The position numbers and the translations under genes were made by a program. From JAHDBG01 sp963922685 (lineage in GTDB: Bacteria > Pseudomonadota > Gammaproteobacteria > Chromatiales > Chromatiaceae), in assembly GCA_963922685.1 (NCBI GenBank), contig CAWUJM010000002.1:1-64000 (forward strand): DNA of 64,000 nucleotides, written 5' to 3'. Positions within the stretch are counted from its first letter, which is position 1. Every line of letters starts with the position of its first letter. Below, piece after piece: positions 1 through 8,027 of this stretch. The notes under the pieces are model-generated. The model did no database searches, had not been told where the DNA came from, and saw only the letters and a program-made list of their open reading frames with translations.

Positions 1-45
1 GGGACTTTCAGTCCCTTGTCCTAACCCACCGTCTTTAGACGGTGG
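1..45. repeat. Two hairpins, possible end of an IS200/IS605-type element
   Basis: Two perfect inverted repeats lie next to each other. The first is a 6-bp stem (GGGACT/AGTCCC, loop TTC) at 1-15. The second is an 8-bp stem (CCACCGTC/GACGGTGG, loop TTTA) at 26-45. Subterminal hairpins with short loops are typical of IS200/IS605 ends, and similar sequence is often seen at the right end of tnpB elements. No transposase or tnpB is visible because the window starts here. The alternative is an ordinary terminator or attenuator between an upstream gene, perhaps soxY, and soxZ. Confidence 0.4.
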
Positions 46-70
46 TTGTTAAGTTTAAGGTAAACTACCA

Positions 71-388
71 ATGGCAAAGAAATCTATCCGGATTCGGGCC
101 AGGCATAAAAATGACATTACTATCGTTAAGGCATTGATCAGCCACCCGATGGAGACCGGACAGCGTAAAAATAGTAAGACTGGTGAGTTGATTCCTGCAC
201 ACTTTATTCAGGAGGTTGTCGCTCTGAATGGTGATAATGTACTGATGAAAGCACATTGGGGGCCAGGTGTCTCAAAAAATCCTTATGTGTCATTCAGATA
301 TCACGGAGGACAACCAGGCGATGAAATTACTCTGAACTGGGTGGATAATCTGGGTCAGACCGGAACCGGTCAGGCTCGGGTAAAATAG
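71..388 (+). CDS. soxZ: SoxZ, sulfur-oxidation carrier complex subunit
   Basis: SoxZ pairs with SoxY to form the periplasmic carrier that holds sulfur intermediates of thiosulfate oxidation on a SoxY cysteine. The 105-residue product has the family length and no signal peptide, as expected because SoxZ is exported together with SoxY. Recognisable segments are TGQRKNSKTGELIPAHFI (about residues 30-47), WGPGVSKNPYVSF (about 63-75) and a GDEITLNWVDNLG C-terminal strand. The start is supported by AAGGTAA upstream. soxY would be expected before position 1. The gene is 18 nt from soxA and probably cotranscribed with it. Confidence 0.93.
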   Translation: MAKKSIRIRARHKNDITIVKALISHPMETGQRKNSKTGELIPAHFIQEVVALNGDNVLMKAHWGPGVSKNPYVSFRYHGGQPGDEITLNWVDNLGQTGTGQARVK

Positions 389-406
389 TTTACAGGAATC
401 AGACAG

Positions 407-1246
407 ATGACGAAGTTCTTTGTCATACTCATACTATTTAGTTCTGGTCTGGTAACGGCTGCCGACAGGCAGGCCAGTGACACCACACCGGGAGAAGATG
501 TCGCGACCTACCGGGAATATTTCCAGCAACGCTTTCCTGCTGTATCACTGCAGCAATATGCTGATGGTGTGTACGCGATTGATGCGATATCCCGTGAAAA
601 CTGGGAAGCGATAGAAGAATTTCCACCGTATGAGCCAATGGTTGAAGCTGGTAAGATCTTATGGGAGACTCCGTTTGCAAACGGTAAAACATATGCGGAT
701 TGTTTTGGTAATAACCCGGCACAACGTAAACATTATCCGCACTGGGATGCAGTCAGCCAACAGGTGATCACTCTGCCGCTCGCTATCAACCAGTGCCGTA
801 TCCACAACGGCGCAAAGCCATTGAAATATAAAAAGGGTCGGATGGCTGATCTGCTGGCATATCTTTCCTATGCTTCACGGGGGCAGTTGATTGACGTTAA
901 GATTCCGGATGCTGCTGCCCTGAAGGCCTACAATGCAGGCAAAAGTATCTATTTTGCGCGGCGTGGTCAGCTTAATTTTTCCTGCGCTTCCTGTCATATG
1001 CAGTCTGCAGGACAAAGTGTGCGTACCGATATTCTGAGTCCGGCACTCGGTCATACCAGTGGCTGGCCAGTCTATCGCTCGAAATGGGGGGAACTTGGTA
1101 CATTGCACCGGCGTGTCAGCGGTTGTATGAAACAGATGCGTGCCAGGCCGTATAAAGCACAAAGTGTTGAGCTGCGTAATCTGGAATATTTCCTGAGTCA
1201 TATGAGTAACGGCATTCAGTATAACGGTCCGGCAGCACGTAAGTAA
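407..1246 (+). CDS. soxA: SoxA, sulfur-oxidation c-type cytochrome (monoheme type)
   Basis: SoxA forms the SoxAX cytochrome, which joins thiosulfate oxidatively to the SoxY cysteine in the periplasm. The 279-residue product begins with a signal peptide (residues 1 to about 18). One heme-binding motif, CASCH, is at residues 193-197. The N-terminal heme site of diheme SoxA is missing: only Cys99 (CFGNN) and Cys130 (NQCR) remain there, which in monoheme SoxA form a disulfide. Cys240 in RVSGCMKQMRARPY matches the cysteine persulfide heme ligand. soxX and soxB are not downstream; the next gene is a RAYT transposase, so the sox cluster ends here. Confidence 0.92.
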   Translation: MTKFFVILILFSSGLVTAADRQASDTTPGEDVATYREYFQQRFPAVSLQQYADGVYAIDAISRENWEAIEEFPPYEPMVEAGKILWETPFANGKTYADCFGNNPAQRKHYPHWDAVSQQVITLPLAINQCRIHNGAKPLKYKKGRMADLLAYLSYASRGQLIDVKIPDAAALKAYNAGKSIYFARRGQLNFSCASCHMQSAGQSVRTDILSPALGHTSGWPVYRSKWGELGTLHRRVSGCMKQMRARPYKAQSVELRNLEYFLSHMSNGIQYNGPAARK

Positions 1247-1256
1247 TGGTTTACTA

Positions 1257-1276
1257 AACACACAATTCTGTGTGTT
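1257..1276 (+). terminator. Hairpin after soxA
   Basis: A perfect 8-bp inverted repeat, AACACACA/TGTGTGTT with loop ATTC, lies 10 nt after the soxA stop codon. There is no long T tract, so it is at best a weak intrinsic terminator or an RNA-stabilising 3' hairpin of the soxZA transcript. Confidence 0.4.
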
Positions 1277-1381
1277 CAGTGGCATGTTGATTAGGGGACA
1301 GAGAATGATTATTTGTGGTAGAATCACCGGCTTTGCAGAGAGATTCTGAATCTCGCAGATTGTCTTACTGAAGGTTTATTT

Positions 1382-2086
1382 ATGCCACGCCGTAGTCGTT
1401 TAGTGCTGCCTGATACACCGATGCACATCATTCAGCGCGGAAACAACAGTCAGGATTGTTTTTTTGATGACGAGGATTATGCGTCCTATCTCAGATGGTT
1501 ACGCGAAATTGCGCAACGAACACAATGTGTTATTCATGCGTATGCCTTGTTGTCAAATCATGTACATCTGTTACTGACACCTGTTCATGCTGCCGGTGTC
1601 AGTGATCTGATGCGTTTGCTGGGGCAGCGCTATGTGCAGTATATCAACCGTGCCCATTGCCGTACCGGTACTTTATGGGAAGGACGTTATCGTTCCTGTG
1701 TCACTAATGAAGATCGTTATGTACTTGGTTGTTATCAATATATTGAGCTTACGCCAGTGCGCGAAAAGCTGGTTGAAAAACCCGAGGATTATCGCTGGTC
1801 CAGTTACCATGTGAATGCATTGAATCAGCCTGGCGATCTGTTACAACCGCATAAGGCGTATCGTGCATTCGGCGAGACACGCGCTGCTTGTGCCAGTGCT
1901 TATCATGCCTTATTCGGTCAGCCATTGGATGTACATCTGGCAGAAGAGATTCGTATTGCCACTCAGGGAAATTATGCACTCGGTTCACCGCAGTTTGCTG
2001 CTCAGGTTGAAAAAAAACTGAAGATTCGGGCCACACGTGGCAGGGCCGGACGGCCACAGAATCAGTCTGTAACCGGCAGACACTGA
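1382..2086 (+). CDS. REP-associated tyrosine transposase (RAYT, Y1_Tnp domain)
   Basis: RAYTs are single-copy relatives of IS200/IS605 Y1 transposases and are linked to the spread of REP palindromes. The 234-residue protein opens with the typical MPRRSRLVLPDTPMHIIQRGNN. It has the HUH metal-binding pair His60-Val-His62 (SNHVHLLL) and GTLWEGRYRS near 96-105. The family block YIELTPVREKLV (from about 120) contains the candidate nucleophilic tyrosine and is followed by YRWSSY. Upstream, 1290-1317 contains a GGGGACAGAGAATGATTATTT stretch of the kind often seen beside these genes. The end overlaps the next start by one base (TGATG). REP-like repeats at 5091 and 52867 may be substrates, which is inference. 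Confidence 0.9.
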   Translation: MPRRSRLVLPDTPMHIIQRGNNSQDCFFDDEDYASYLRWLREIAQRTQCVIHAYALLSNHVHLLLTPVHAAGVSDLMRLLGQRYVQYINRAHCRTGTLWEGRYRSCVTNEDRYVLGCYQYIELTPVREKLVEKPEDYRWSSYHVNALNQPGDLLQPHKAYRAFGETRAACASAYHALFGQPLDVHLAEEIRIATQGNYALGSPQFAAQVEKKLKIRATRGRAGRPQNQSVTGRH

Positions 2087-2976
2087 TGCGTATTCTGCTT
2101 ACCGGATCGTCCGGTCTGATCGGTCGTACCCTGCAGGCTGATCTGGCAGCAGCTGGTCACCAGGTTATCTGTCTGTTACGTCAGTCACATAGCGATACAG
2201 GCTTTTTCTGGCAACCTGAGCAGGATCTTATCCGGACAGATATCCGTGTTCGGCTGGATGCTGTGATTCATCTGGCCGGTTCCGGTATAGCCGAAGGCCG
2301 TTGGACACAGCATCGTAAACACGATATCCGACATAGCCGTGTTCACGGTACCAATTTATTGTGTCAATACCTGGCTCAGCTTGAGTATCCACCAAAGGTG
2401 CTGTTATCCGGCTCAGCTATCGGGTTTTATGGTGATACACAAGGCCAGGTTGTGGATGAAACGGCCTCAGCTGGCAGGGGCTTTCTGGCCGAGGTGGCGC
2501 AAGCCTGGGAGGCTGCGACACAGCCAGCTGTTGCGGCAGGTATCCGCACAATCCATCTGCGTACCGGGATTGTGTTAAGTCCGGCAGGTGGTGCACTCAG
2601 AAATCTGTTGCTGCCCTTCCGCCTGGGCCTGGGAGGACGAATTGGCACAGGCCAGCAATACATGAGCTGGGTCAGTCTAACCGATATCTCGCGTATGATT
2701 CAGTTTCTGCTGACACGGGAGACGTTCAGCGGACCAGTGAATCTGGTGTCGCCCGATCCGGTCACGCAGCAAACCTTTGCGCAGATACTGGGTCGTGTGT
2801 TACATCGTCCGACCTGTCTGCCCCTGCCAGCAGGTATTGCACGTCTGATGCTCGGTGAAATGGCTGATGCACTGCTATTGACCAGTCATCGTGTACAGCC
2901 GCGTATTCTGCAGGATACGGGCTACTCGTTTGTTTCGGCGTCATTAGAACCTGCACTCACTAGTATGCTGAAATGA
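2086..2976 (+). CDS. yfcH: TIGR01777-family epimerase-like protein (YfcH type)
   Basis: This is a short-chain-dehydrogenase-fold protein of unknown substrate. The nucleotide-binding loop TGSSGLIG is at residues 6-13. Family signatures follow: VIHLAGSGIAEGRW (about 62-75), LSGSAIGFYGD (about 105-116), the LRTGIVLSPAGGAL block (about 158-172), MSWVSLTDI, and a C-terminal DUF1731-like tail beginning near LPLPAGIARLMLGEMA. The length of 296 residues is normal. The start ATG overlaps the RAYT stop codon (TGATG), yet the two genes have no obvious functional link. The physiological reaction of this family is not established. Confidence 0.85.
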   Translation: MRILLTGSSGLIGRTLQADLAAAGHQVICLLRQSHSDTGFFWQPEQDLIRTDIRVRLDAVIHLAGSGIAEGRWTQHRKHDIRHSRVHGTNLLCQYLAQLEYPPKVLLSGSAIGFYGDTQGQVVDETASAGRGFLAEVAQAWEAATQPAVAAGIRTIHLRTGIVLSPAGGALRNLLLPFRLGLGGRIGTGQQYMSWVSLTDISRMIQFLLTRETFSGPVNLVSPDPVTQQTFAQILGRVLHRPTCLPLPAGIARLMLGEMADALLLTSHRVQPRILQDTGYSFVSASLEPALTSMLK

Positions 2977-3034
2977 AGCCAAGGACCTTAGACCTTAATG
3001 CGCAGACGTATCAGCTCGGAATGCGATAGCCGAG

Positions 3035-3064
3035 GGTTGAATCGGCAGTGAAATAACCCCATCT
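3035..3064 (+). promoter_or_regulatory. Heat-shock (sigma-32) promoter of htpG
   Basis: GGTTGAAT (TTGAA at 3037-3041) and CCCCATCT (3057-3064) are separated by 15 nt. They match the sigma-32 consensus elements CTTGAA and CCCCATNT. They sit 44 nt before the htpG start, and htpG is a classic sigma-32 target. A short CTCGG/CCGAG inverted repeat lies just upstream (about 3015-3035). Confidence 0.75.
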
Positions 3065-3107
3065 GTAGCTGAACTGTTACCCACCTTCACTGAGAGATAA
3101 CCGTATT

Positions 3108-5075
3108 ATGAGTGGACAGAAAGAAACATTAACCTTTCAGGCCGAAGTCAGCCAGGTACTGAATCTGGTAATTCGTTCGTTGTACAGCAATAAAGAAATC
3201 TTTTTGCGTGAACTGGTTTCTAATGCGTCAGATGCTGCAGAAAAGCTGCGGTTTGAGGCATTGGCAGATGATGCGTTGTACGAGAATGATGCTGATCTGC
3301 GTATCCGTGTCCATATTGATAAAGACGCGAATACGCTTGCGATAGAAGACAATGGCATCGGCATGAGCCGGGCTGAAGTCGGTGAGACGATTGGTACCAT
3401 TGCCAGTTCCGGTACGAAAAAATTTCTGGCTGAACTGTCTGGTGATCAGACTAAAGACAGTGCGTTGATCGGTCAGTTTGGTGTAGGTTTTTATTCGGCT
3501 TTCATCGTTGCTGACAAAGTGACACTGGAGACGCGTCGTGCTGGCCTGGCAGCTGCCGAAGGTGTGCGTTGGGAATCTGGTGGTGAAGGAAGTTATACGC
3601 TCGAGACGATAGAACGTGCACAACGGGGTACGACTATCACATTGCATCTGAATGAGGATGCGAAAGATTATCTGGAATCCTGGCGTTTACGTTCAGTGGT
3701 GAACAAATTCTCCGATCATATTGCGATTCCGGTCGAAATGCTGGAAGAGCCACCGGCACCATCACCGGATGCAGACGATGATAAAAAAGATGATGCCGCA
3801 GATAAAAAAGAGACAGAGAAGCCAGTACCGGAATGGAAAAAAGTGAATACTGGTAAGGCTTTGTGGATGCGTAATAAATCAGATATCAAAGACGAAGAGT
3901 ATCAGGAATTTTATAAACACATCAGTCATGACTTTGAAGAGGCCCTGACCTGGGCACATAACCGGGTGGAAGGTAGTCACGAATATACTTCACTGCTGTA
4001 TGTTCCGGGACGTGCACCGTTTGATCTGTGGGAGCGTGAGCAGAAACATGGTGTGAAGCTGTATGTGCGTCGCGTGTTCATCATGGACGAAGCTGACAAA
4101 CTGATGCCACGTTACCTGCGCTTTGTTAAAGGTGTGGTTGACTCAGACGATCTGCCGCTGAATGTATCACGTGAATTGTTGCAGGAAGATAAAAAGATTG
4201 ACAATATCCGCAGTGCGAATACGAAGCGGATCCTCGGCTTGTTAGAAAAGCTGGCAAAAGACGATAGCGAAAAGTATGAAAAGTTCTGGGGTCAGTTCGG
4301 CAACGTGTTGAAGGAAGGTCCGGCAGAAGATTATACCAATCGCGAAAAGATCGGCGCTCTGCTGCGTTTTTCTTCTACTGCAGAAGGTGATCCGACGCAT
4401 GTATCGCTGGATCAGTACATTGAGCGGATGGTCGAGAAGCAGGAAAAGATCTATTACATCACAGCAGATAATCTGGCAGCGGCACGTAACAGCCCGCATC
4501 TTGAGGTGTTTAAGAAAAAAGGCATTGAGGTGCTGTTGCTGGTAGACCGGGTGGATGAATGGCTGGTTTCGCACTTCATGGAATATAAAGATAAGAAGTT
4601 GCAATCAGTGGCAAAGGGTGAGCTGGATCTGGGCGATCTGGCGGATAAGGAAGATAAGGAAAAGGCAGAAAAGGCTTCTGAAGAAAACAAGCACTTTCTG
4701 GAGCGGGTCAAAACTGCATTGGGGGATTCGGTCAAAACAGTGCGTGTTTCTACCCGTCTGACTGATTCTCCGGCATGTCTGGTGGTCGAACAGTTTGACA
4801 TGAGCCAGAATATGGCGCGATTGCTGCAACAGATGGGACAAGGTGCTGGCGGGCCTGCGCCGACGCCAACCATGGAGGTCAATCTGGAGCATCCGCTGAT
4901 CAGCCAGATGGATCAGGAGGCAGACGAAGATCAGTTTGCTGATCTGGCAAAGTTGCTATTTGATCAGGCCTTGCTGGCAGAGGGTGGTCAGCTTAAGGAT
5001 CCGGCGGCCTTTGTGCATCGTCTGAACCGGTTGATTCTGGAACTGCAGAGCAGCAGTCCTGCCAGCGACGGTTAA
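3108..5075 (+). CDS. htpG: HtpG, Hsp90-family molecular chaperone
   Basis: HtpG is the ATP-dependent cytosolic Hsp90 homologue that remodels client proteins, often with DnaK. The 655-residue protein carries the GHKL ATPase motifs: LRELVSNASDA (about 33-43), DNGIGM (81-86) and GQFGVGFYSAF (122-132). A strongly acidic and lysine-rich linker follows at about 218-242. The middle domain has the catalytic-loop region NVSRELLQED. The C-terminal dimerisation domain ends without MEEVD, as in all bacterial forms. It is preceded by a sigma-32-type promoter. The linker is somewhat longer than in E. coli HtpG. Confidence 0.98.
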   Translation: MSGQKETLTFQAEVSQVLNLVIRSLYSNKEIFLRELVSNASDAAEKLRFEALADDALYENDADLRIRVHIDKDANTLAIEDNGIGMSRAEVGETIGTIASSGTKKFLAELSGDQTKDSALIGQFGVGFYSAFIVADKVTLETRRAGLAAAEGVRWESGGEGSYTLETIERAQRGTTITLHLNEDAKDYLESWRLRSVVNKFSDHIAIPVEMLEEPPAPSPDADDDKKDDAADKKETEKPVPEWKKVNTGKALWMRNKSDIKDEEYQEFYKHISHDFEEALTWAHNRVEGSHEYTSLLYVPGRAPFDLWEREQKHGVKLYVRRVFIMDEADKLMPRYLRFVKGVVDSDDLPLNVSRELLQEDKKIDNIRSANTKRILGLLEKLAKDDSEKYEKFWGQFGNVLKEGPAEDYTNREKIGALLRFSSTAEGDPTHVSLDQYIERMVEKQEKIYYITADNLAAARNSPHLEVFKKKGIEVLLLVDRVDEWLVSHFMEYKDKKLQSVAKGELDLGDLADKEDKEKAEKASEENKHFLERVKTALGDSVKTVRVSTRLTDSPACLVVEQFDMSQNMARLLQQMGQGAGGPAPTPTMEVNLEHPLISQMDQEADEDQFADLAKLLFDQALLAEGGQLKDPAAFVHRLNRLILELQSSSPASDG

Positions 5076-5090
5076 AGCCGACGATACAGC

Positions 5091-5172
5091 GGCTGCGGCC
5101 TGGATGGCTGCAGCCGTGTTCCCCAACGGATGAGTGTATGGTGTGCCCTCGGAGAAAGCTATGCTGCGTAAC
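5091..5172. repeat. REP-like intergenic repeat, degenerate copy A
   Basis: After htpG there is an imperfect hairpin GGCTGCGGCC-TGGAT-GGCTGCAGCC (5091-5115) followed by a segment ending in CCCTCGGAGAAAGC...GCGTAAC. The order and wording match the reverse complement of the repeat at 52867-52975: a palindrome built on GGCCTGGATGGC, then GCAGCCG, CCCC(A)ACGGATG, GTGTGCC/GGCGTACC, CCTCGGAGA and finally (G)TAAC. Similar GC-rich palindromic intergenic repeats are common in gammaproteobacteria. Confidence 0.6.
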
Positions 5173-5214
5173 ACTAAGTTGACGCCATTGGCTCCTGCAT
5201 GAGTGCTATTATAA

Positions 5215-6162
5215 ATGAAAGCTGAAGACAGGATTATCTTAGCCTGTAAAGAATACCTTGCAAGAGATAGATTAGGTCGTGCTGTGTATGCTTTGCTGAC
5301 AGGCAGGACAGTGGATGATCTGACTGTCATCCCGCAAAGCATAGAAGATATGGGTGCAGAAAAAGCACTGAACATGGTATCTGAGCTATATGCGATCATT
5401 ACAGAAAATCAGGCTGAATTTCCGGAAAATGCTGAAGCCGCAGTTGCAGATTTAATGCAATGTATAGAATATGATGGTGTTTTACTGATTGCATCCGGGG
5501 CTTCTGCATCAGGTAAAGATCAACTGATACTGAATTGCAAAGAACATCTGGACAGTGTTGGTTTATCGACTGATATTATTCACAAATATTCGACGCGATC
5601 TAAACGACCCGGTGAGCTTGTGGTTCATGAAGGACATCAGGTGCAGGGAGTTAATCTGGATAAAACAGCTTATTATACATTTGGTGCAGAGGCGTTCGAA
5701 AAAAATAAAGACATCTTTTTCAGATATGAAAAATATCAGCATCAATATGCTTTTTCTAAAGAATCTATACGTAATGGAAAAGATATTGATGTGCAGTTTC
5801 TGATATTTGGTGATATTTCAAGATTCAGTCGTTTTATACGCGAAGTCAGAAGACATACTAACAGAAAACTCATTTCATTTTACTTATCAGCTGAAGAAGA
5901 AACTTTGTACAGAAGACAACTTGCGAGAGATTTTCTGACTCCGGAAGAAAGAGAAATCCGCATTCGTGAAATGAGGAAAGATGTCAGCTTATTAAAAAAT
6001 CCTGCTTTACTGGAAGTGTATGATCTGGAATTAAAAAATGGTCGGTATCAGGCACTGGGACATAATGAAGATATTGTTTTGCATGAAGTCCTGAGGTATG
6101 TCAGAAATCCTCTGGCACAGCAGTATCTTGAGGCGTTGAGGAAAAAACAATCATGCCAGTGA
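5215..6162 (+). CDS. Guanylate-kinase/PhnN-like P-loop protein, unknown function
   Basis: I recognise only the fold. The N-terminal ~85 residues are helical-looking and unfamiliar. They are followed by a nucleoside-monophosphate-kinase-like domain with P-loop GASASGKD (residues 95-102), a YSTRSKRPGE segment (about 125-134) like the GMP-binding TTRPPRPGE of guanylate kinases, and FRYEKYQHQYAFSKESI like the GNYYGT region. The P-loop has Asp after Lys instead of Ser/Thr; ribose 1,5-bisphosphate kinase PhnN shares this GKD form. At 315 residues it is about 100 longer than Gmk. The gene is clearly more AT-rich than its neighbours, has no Shine-Dalgarno sequence (TATTATAA directly precedes ATG), and overlaps the fumarase start by 10 nt. 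Confidence 0.6.
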   Translation: MKAEDRIILACKEYLARDRLGRAVYALLTGRTVDDLTVIPQSIEDMGAEKALNMVSELYAIITENQAEFPENAEAAVADLMQCIEYDGVLLIASGASASGKDQLILNCKEHLDSVGLSTDIIHKYSTRSKRPGELVVHEGHQVQGVNLDKTAYYTFGAEAFEKNKDIFFRYEKYQHQYAFSKESIRNGKDIDVQFLIFGDISRFSRFIREVRRHTNRKLISFYLSAEEETLYRRQLARDFLTPEEREIRIREMRKDVSLLKNPALLEVYDLELKNGRYQALGHNEDIVLHEVLRYVRNPLAQQYLEALRKKQSCQ

Positions 6163-7664
6163 TTCAGCAGGATGATCTGATTCAGAGCATCGCGGATGCA
6201 TTGCAGTTTATTTCGTATTACCATCCGGTGGATTATATCCAGGCAGTCGGTCGGGCATACGAACGCGAACAATCGCCAGCGGCAAAGGATGCACTTGCGC
6301 AGATCCTGACGAATTCCCGGATGTGTGCTGAAGGGCTGCGTCCGATCTGCCAGGATACCGGTGCTGTAGTGGTGTTTCTGAAGATCGGAATGCAGGTGCG
6401 GTTTGCCGGAGATATGGCACTGAATGATATGGTGAACGCAGGCGTACGTTGTGCCTATCAGCATCCGGATAATCCGCTACGAGCTTCCATGGTGGATCCG
6501 CCGATTGGTCAGCGGGTGAATACGCGTGATAACACCCCGGCGATCATCTATCACGAACTGGTGCCGGGAGAGACGGTTGAGATTGCGCTGGCGGCGAAGG
6601 GCGGCGGTTCAGAGAATAAATCCAGATTTGCTGTGCTGAATCCGAGCGACAGTCTGGCTGACTGGGTGGAAGCCACCTTGCCCGGCATGGGTGCTGGCTG
6701 GTGTCCGCCAGGTGTTCTGGGAATCGGGATCGGAGGAACGGCAGAAAAGGCAATGCTGCTGGCGAAGGCATCTCTGATGTCACCGATCGACATTCAGGAC
6801 ATCCAGGCCTGCGGGCCGCAGGACGAACTGGAGGCCCTGCGACTGGAGATCTTTGACCGGGTAAACGCACTTGGTATCGGGGCGCAGGGGTTGGGTGGTC
6901 TGACCACAGTGGTTGATGTGAAGATCAATACCTATCCGACCCATGCCGCCTCCCTGCCAGTTGCGATGATTCCGAATTGCGCTGCGACGCGTCATATCGA
7001 ATTCAGTCTGGACGGCTCCGGTCCGGCGCAGTTTACGCCACCTGATCCGGATGACTGGCCGTCAGTGACCTGGCAGGCGAGCGAGCAGTCGACCCGGGTG
7101 AATCTGGATACTCTGACCCGGGCAGAGGTAGCAACCTGGCAGCCAGGACAGACACTGTTACTCAGTGGCACCCTGCTGACCGGACGGGATGCAGCGCACA
7201 AGCGAATCCAGACTTTGCTGGACAGTGGCGAAGGCTTACCACCGGGTGTCGATTTCACCAACAAACTGATCTATTACGTTGGTCCGGTGGATCCGGTACG
7301 GGATGAAGTGGTTGGCCCGGCGGGTCCGACCACGGCAACCCGGATGGATAAGTTTACTGAGATGATGCTCAGCCGGACCGGACTGATCGGTATGGTCGGT
7401 AAGGCTGAGCGTGGCCCGGTTGCGATTGAATCCATCCGGCGTCATAGTGCGGCTTACCTGATGGCAGTGGGTGGTGCTGCCTATCTGGTCTCGCAGGCGA
7501 TCCGCGCAGCGCGGGTGCTGGCGTTCCCTGAACTGGGCATGGAGGCGATCTATGAATTTACTGTCAGAGATATGCCGGTGACGGTTGCGGTAGACAGTCA
7601 GGGTGAATCAGTCCACAAGACAGGTCCGGCCTTGTGGAAGATCAGAATTGAACAGGCTGCATGA
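6153..7664 (+). CDS. fumA: Class I fumarate hydratase, 4Fe-4S
   Basis: It interconverts fumarate and malate in the TCA cycle using an oxygen-sensitive 4Fe-4S cluster that binds substrate directly. The 503-residue single-chain protein has the alpha and beta regions fused. The three cluster cysteines are recognisable: Cys66 (RPICQDTG), Cys184 (GAGWCPPG) and Cys276 (IPNCAATR). GGGSENKS (about 150-157) and GPAGPTTATRMDKF in the C-terminal half are family signatures. The start overlaps the preceding gene by 10 nt. The end overlaps an A-type Fe-S carrier gene (ATGATG), suggesting translational coupling to cluster delivery. The fumA or fumB label is by similarity only. Confidence 0.92.
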   Translation: MPVIQQDDLIQSIADALQFISYYHPVDYIQAVGRAYEREQSPAAKDALAQILTNSRMCAEGLRPICQDTGAVVVFLKIGMQVRFAGDMALNDMVNAGVRCAYQHPDNPLRASMVDPPIGQRVNTRDNTPAIIYHELVPGETVEIALAAKGGGSENKSRFAVLNPSDSLADWVEATLPGMGAGWCPPGVLGIGIGGTAEKAMLLAKASLMSPIDIQDIQACGPQDELEALRLEIFDRVNALGIGAQGLGGLTTVVDVKINTYPTHAASLPVAMIPNCAATRHIEFSLDGSGPAQFTPPDPDDWPSVTWQASEQSTRVNLDTLTRAEVATWQPGQTLLLSGTLLTGRDAAHKRIQTLLDSGEGLPPGVDFTNKLIYYVGPVDPVRDEVVGPAGPTTATRMDKFTEMMLSRTGLIGMVGKAERGPVAIESIRRHSAAYLMAVGGAAYLVSQAIRAARVLAFPELGMEAIYEFTVRDMPVTVAVDSQGESVHKTGPALWKIRIEQAA

Positions 7665-8014
7665 TGCAGGAAATAACATTAACACTGACCCCGGCAGCCC
7701 GGCATAAGCTGGCTGAGCTGCAGGGCGAAGTCGGCGACGAGGCTGAGGGTATCCGGGTCTTTGCCACACCAGGCGGTTGTAGTGGTATGAGCTTTGGTAT
7801 GACCTTCACAGATCAGATCAGTGCTGATGATACTGTCTGCCGGTATGATGATTTTGCCTTGGTGATTGATGCCGGTACACTGGAGCATATTCGTGGCGTT
7901 GAGATTGATTTCGCGAGCCATGCTGGTGATGCACAGTTTTTATTTCACAATCTGCAGCCGGTTGCAGGTGCGGGTTGCAGCGGGTGCCCTTCTCAGGGCG
8001 GTGGCTGCGCTTAG
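7661..8014 (+). CDS. A-type iron-sulfur carrier (IscA/ErpA/HesB family), divergent C-terminus
   Basis: A-type carriers transfer Fe-S clusters to apo-enzymes using three conserved cysteines. Here the first is Cys40 in TPGGCSGMSFGMTF. The C-terminal pair, normally Cys-Gly-Cys in CGCGSSF, is replaced by GAGCSGCPSQGGGC, giving Cys106, Cys109 and an extra Cys116. It is 117 residues counted from the first ATG; a second ATG at 7664 is possible. It overlaps the fumarase stop, so a role in supplying the fumarase cluster is a reasonable inference. Whether the altered motif still binds a cluster is unknown. Confidence 0.8.
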   Translation: MMQEITLTLTPAARHKLAELQGEVGDEAEGIRVFATPGGCSGMSFGMTFTDQISADDTVCRYDDFALVIDAGTLEHIRGVEIDFASHAGDAQFLFHNLQPVAGAGCSGCPSQGGGCA

Positions 8015-8027
8015 CACCAGGCGTCTT

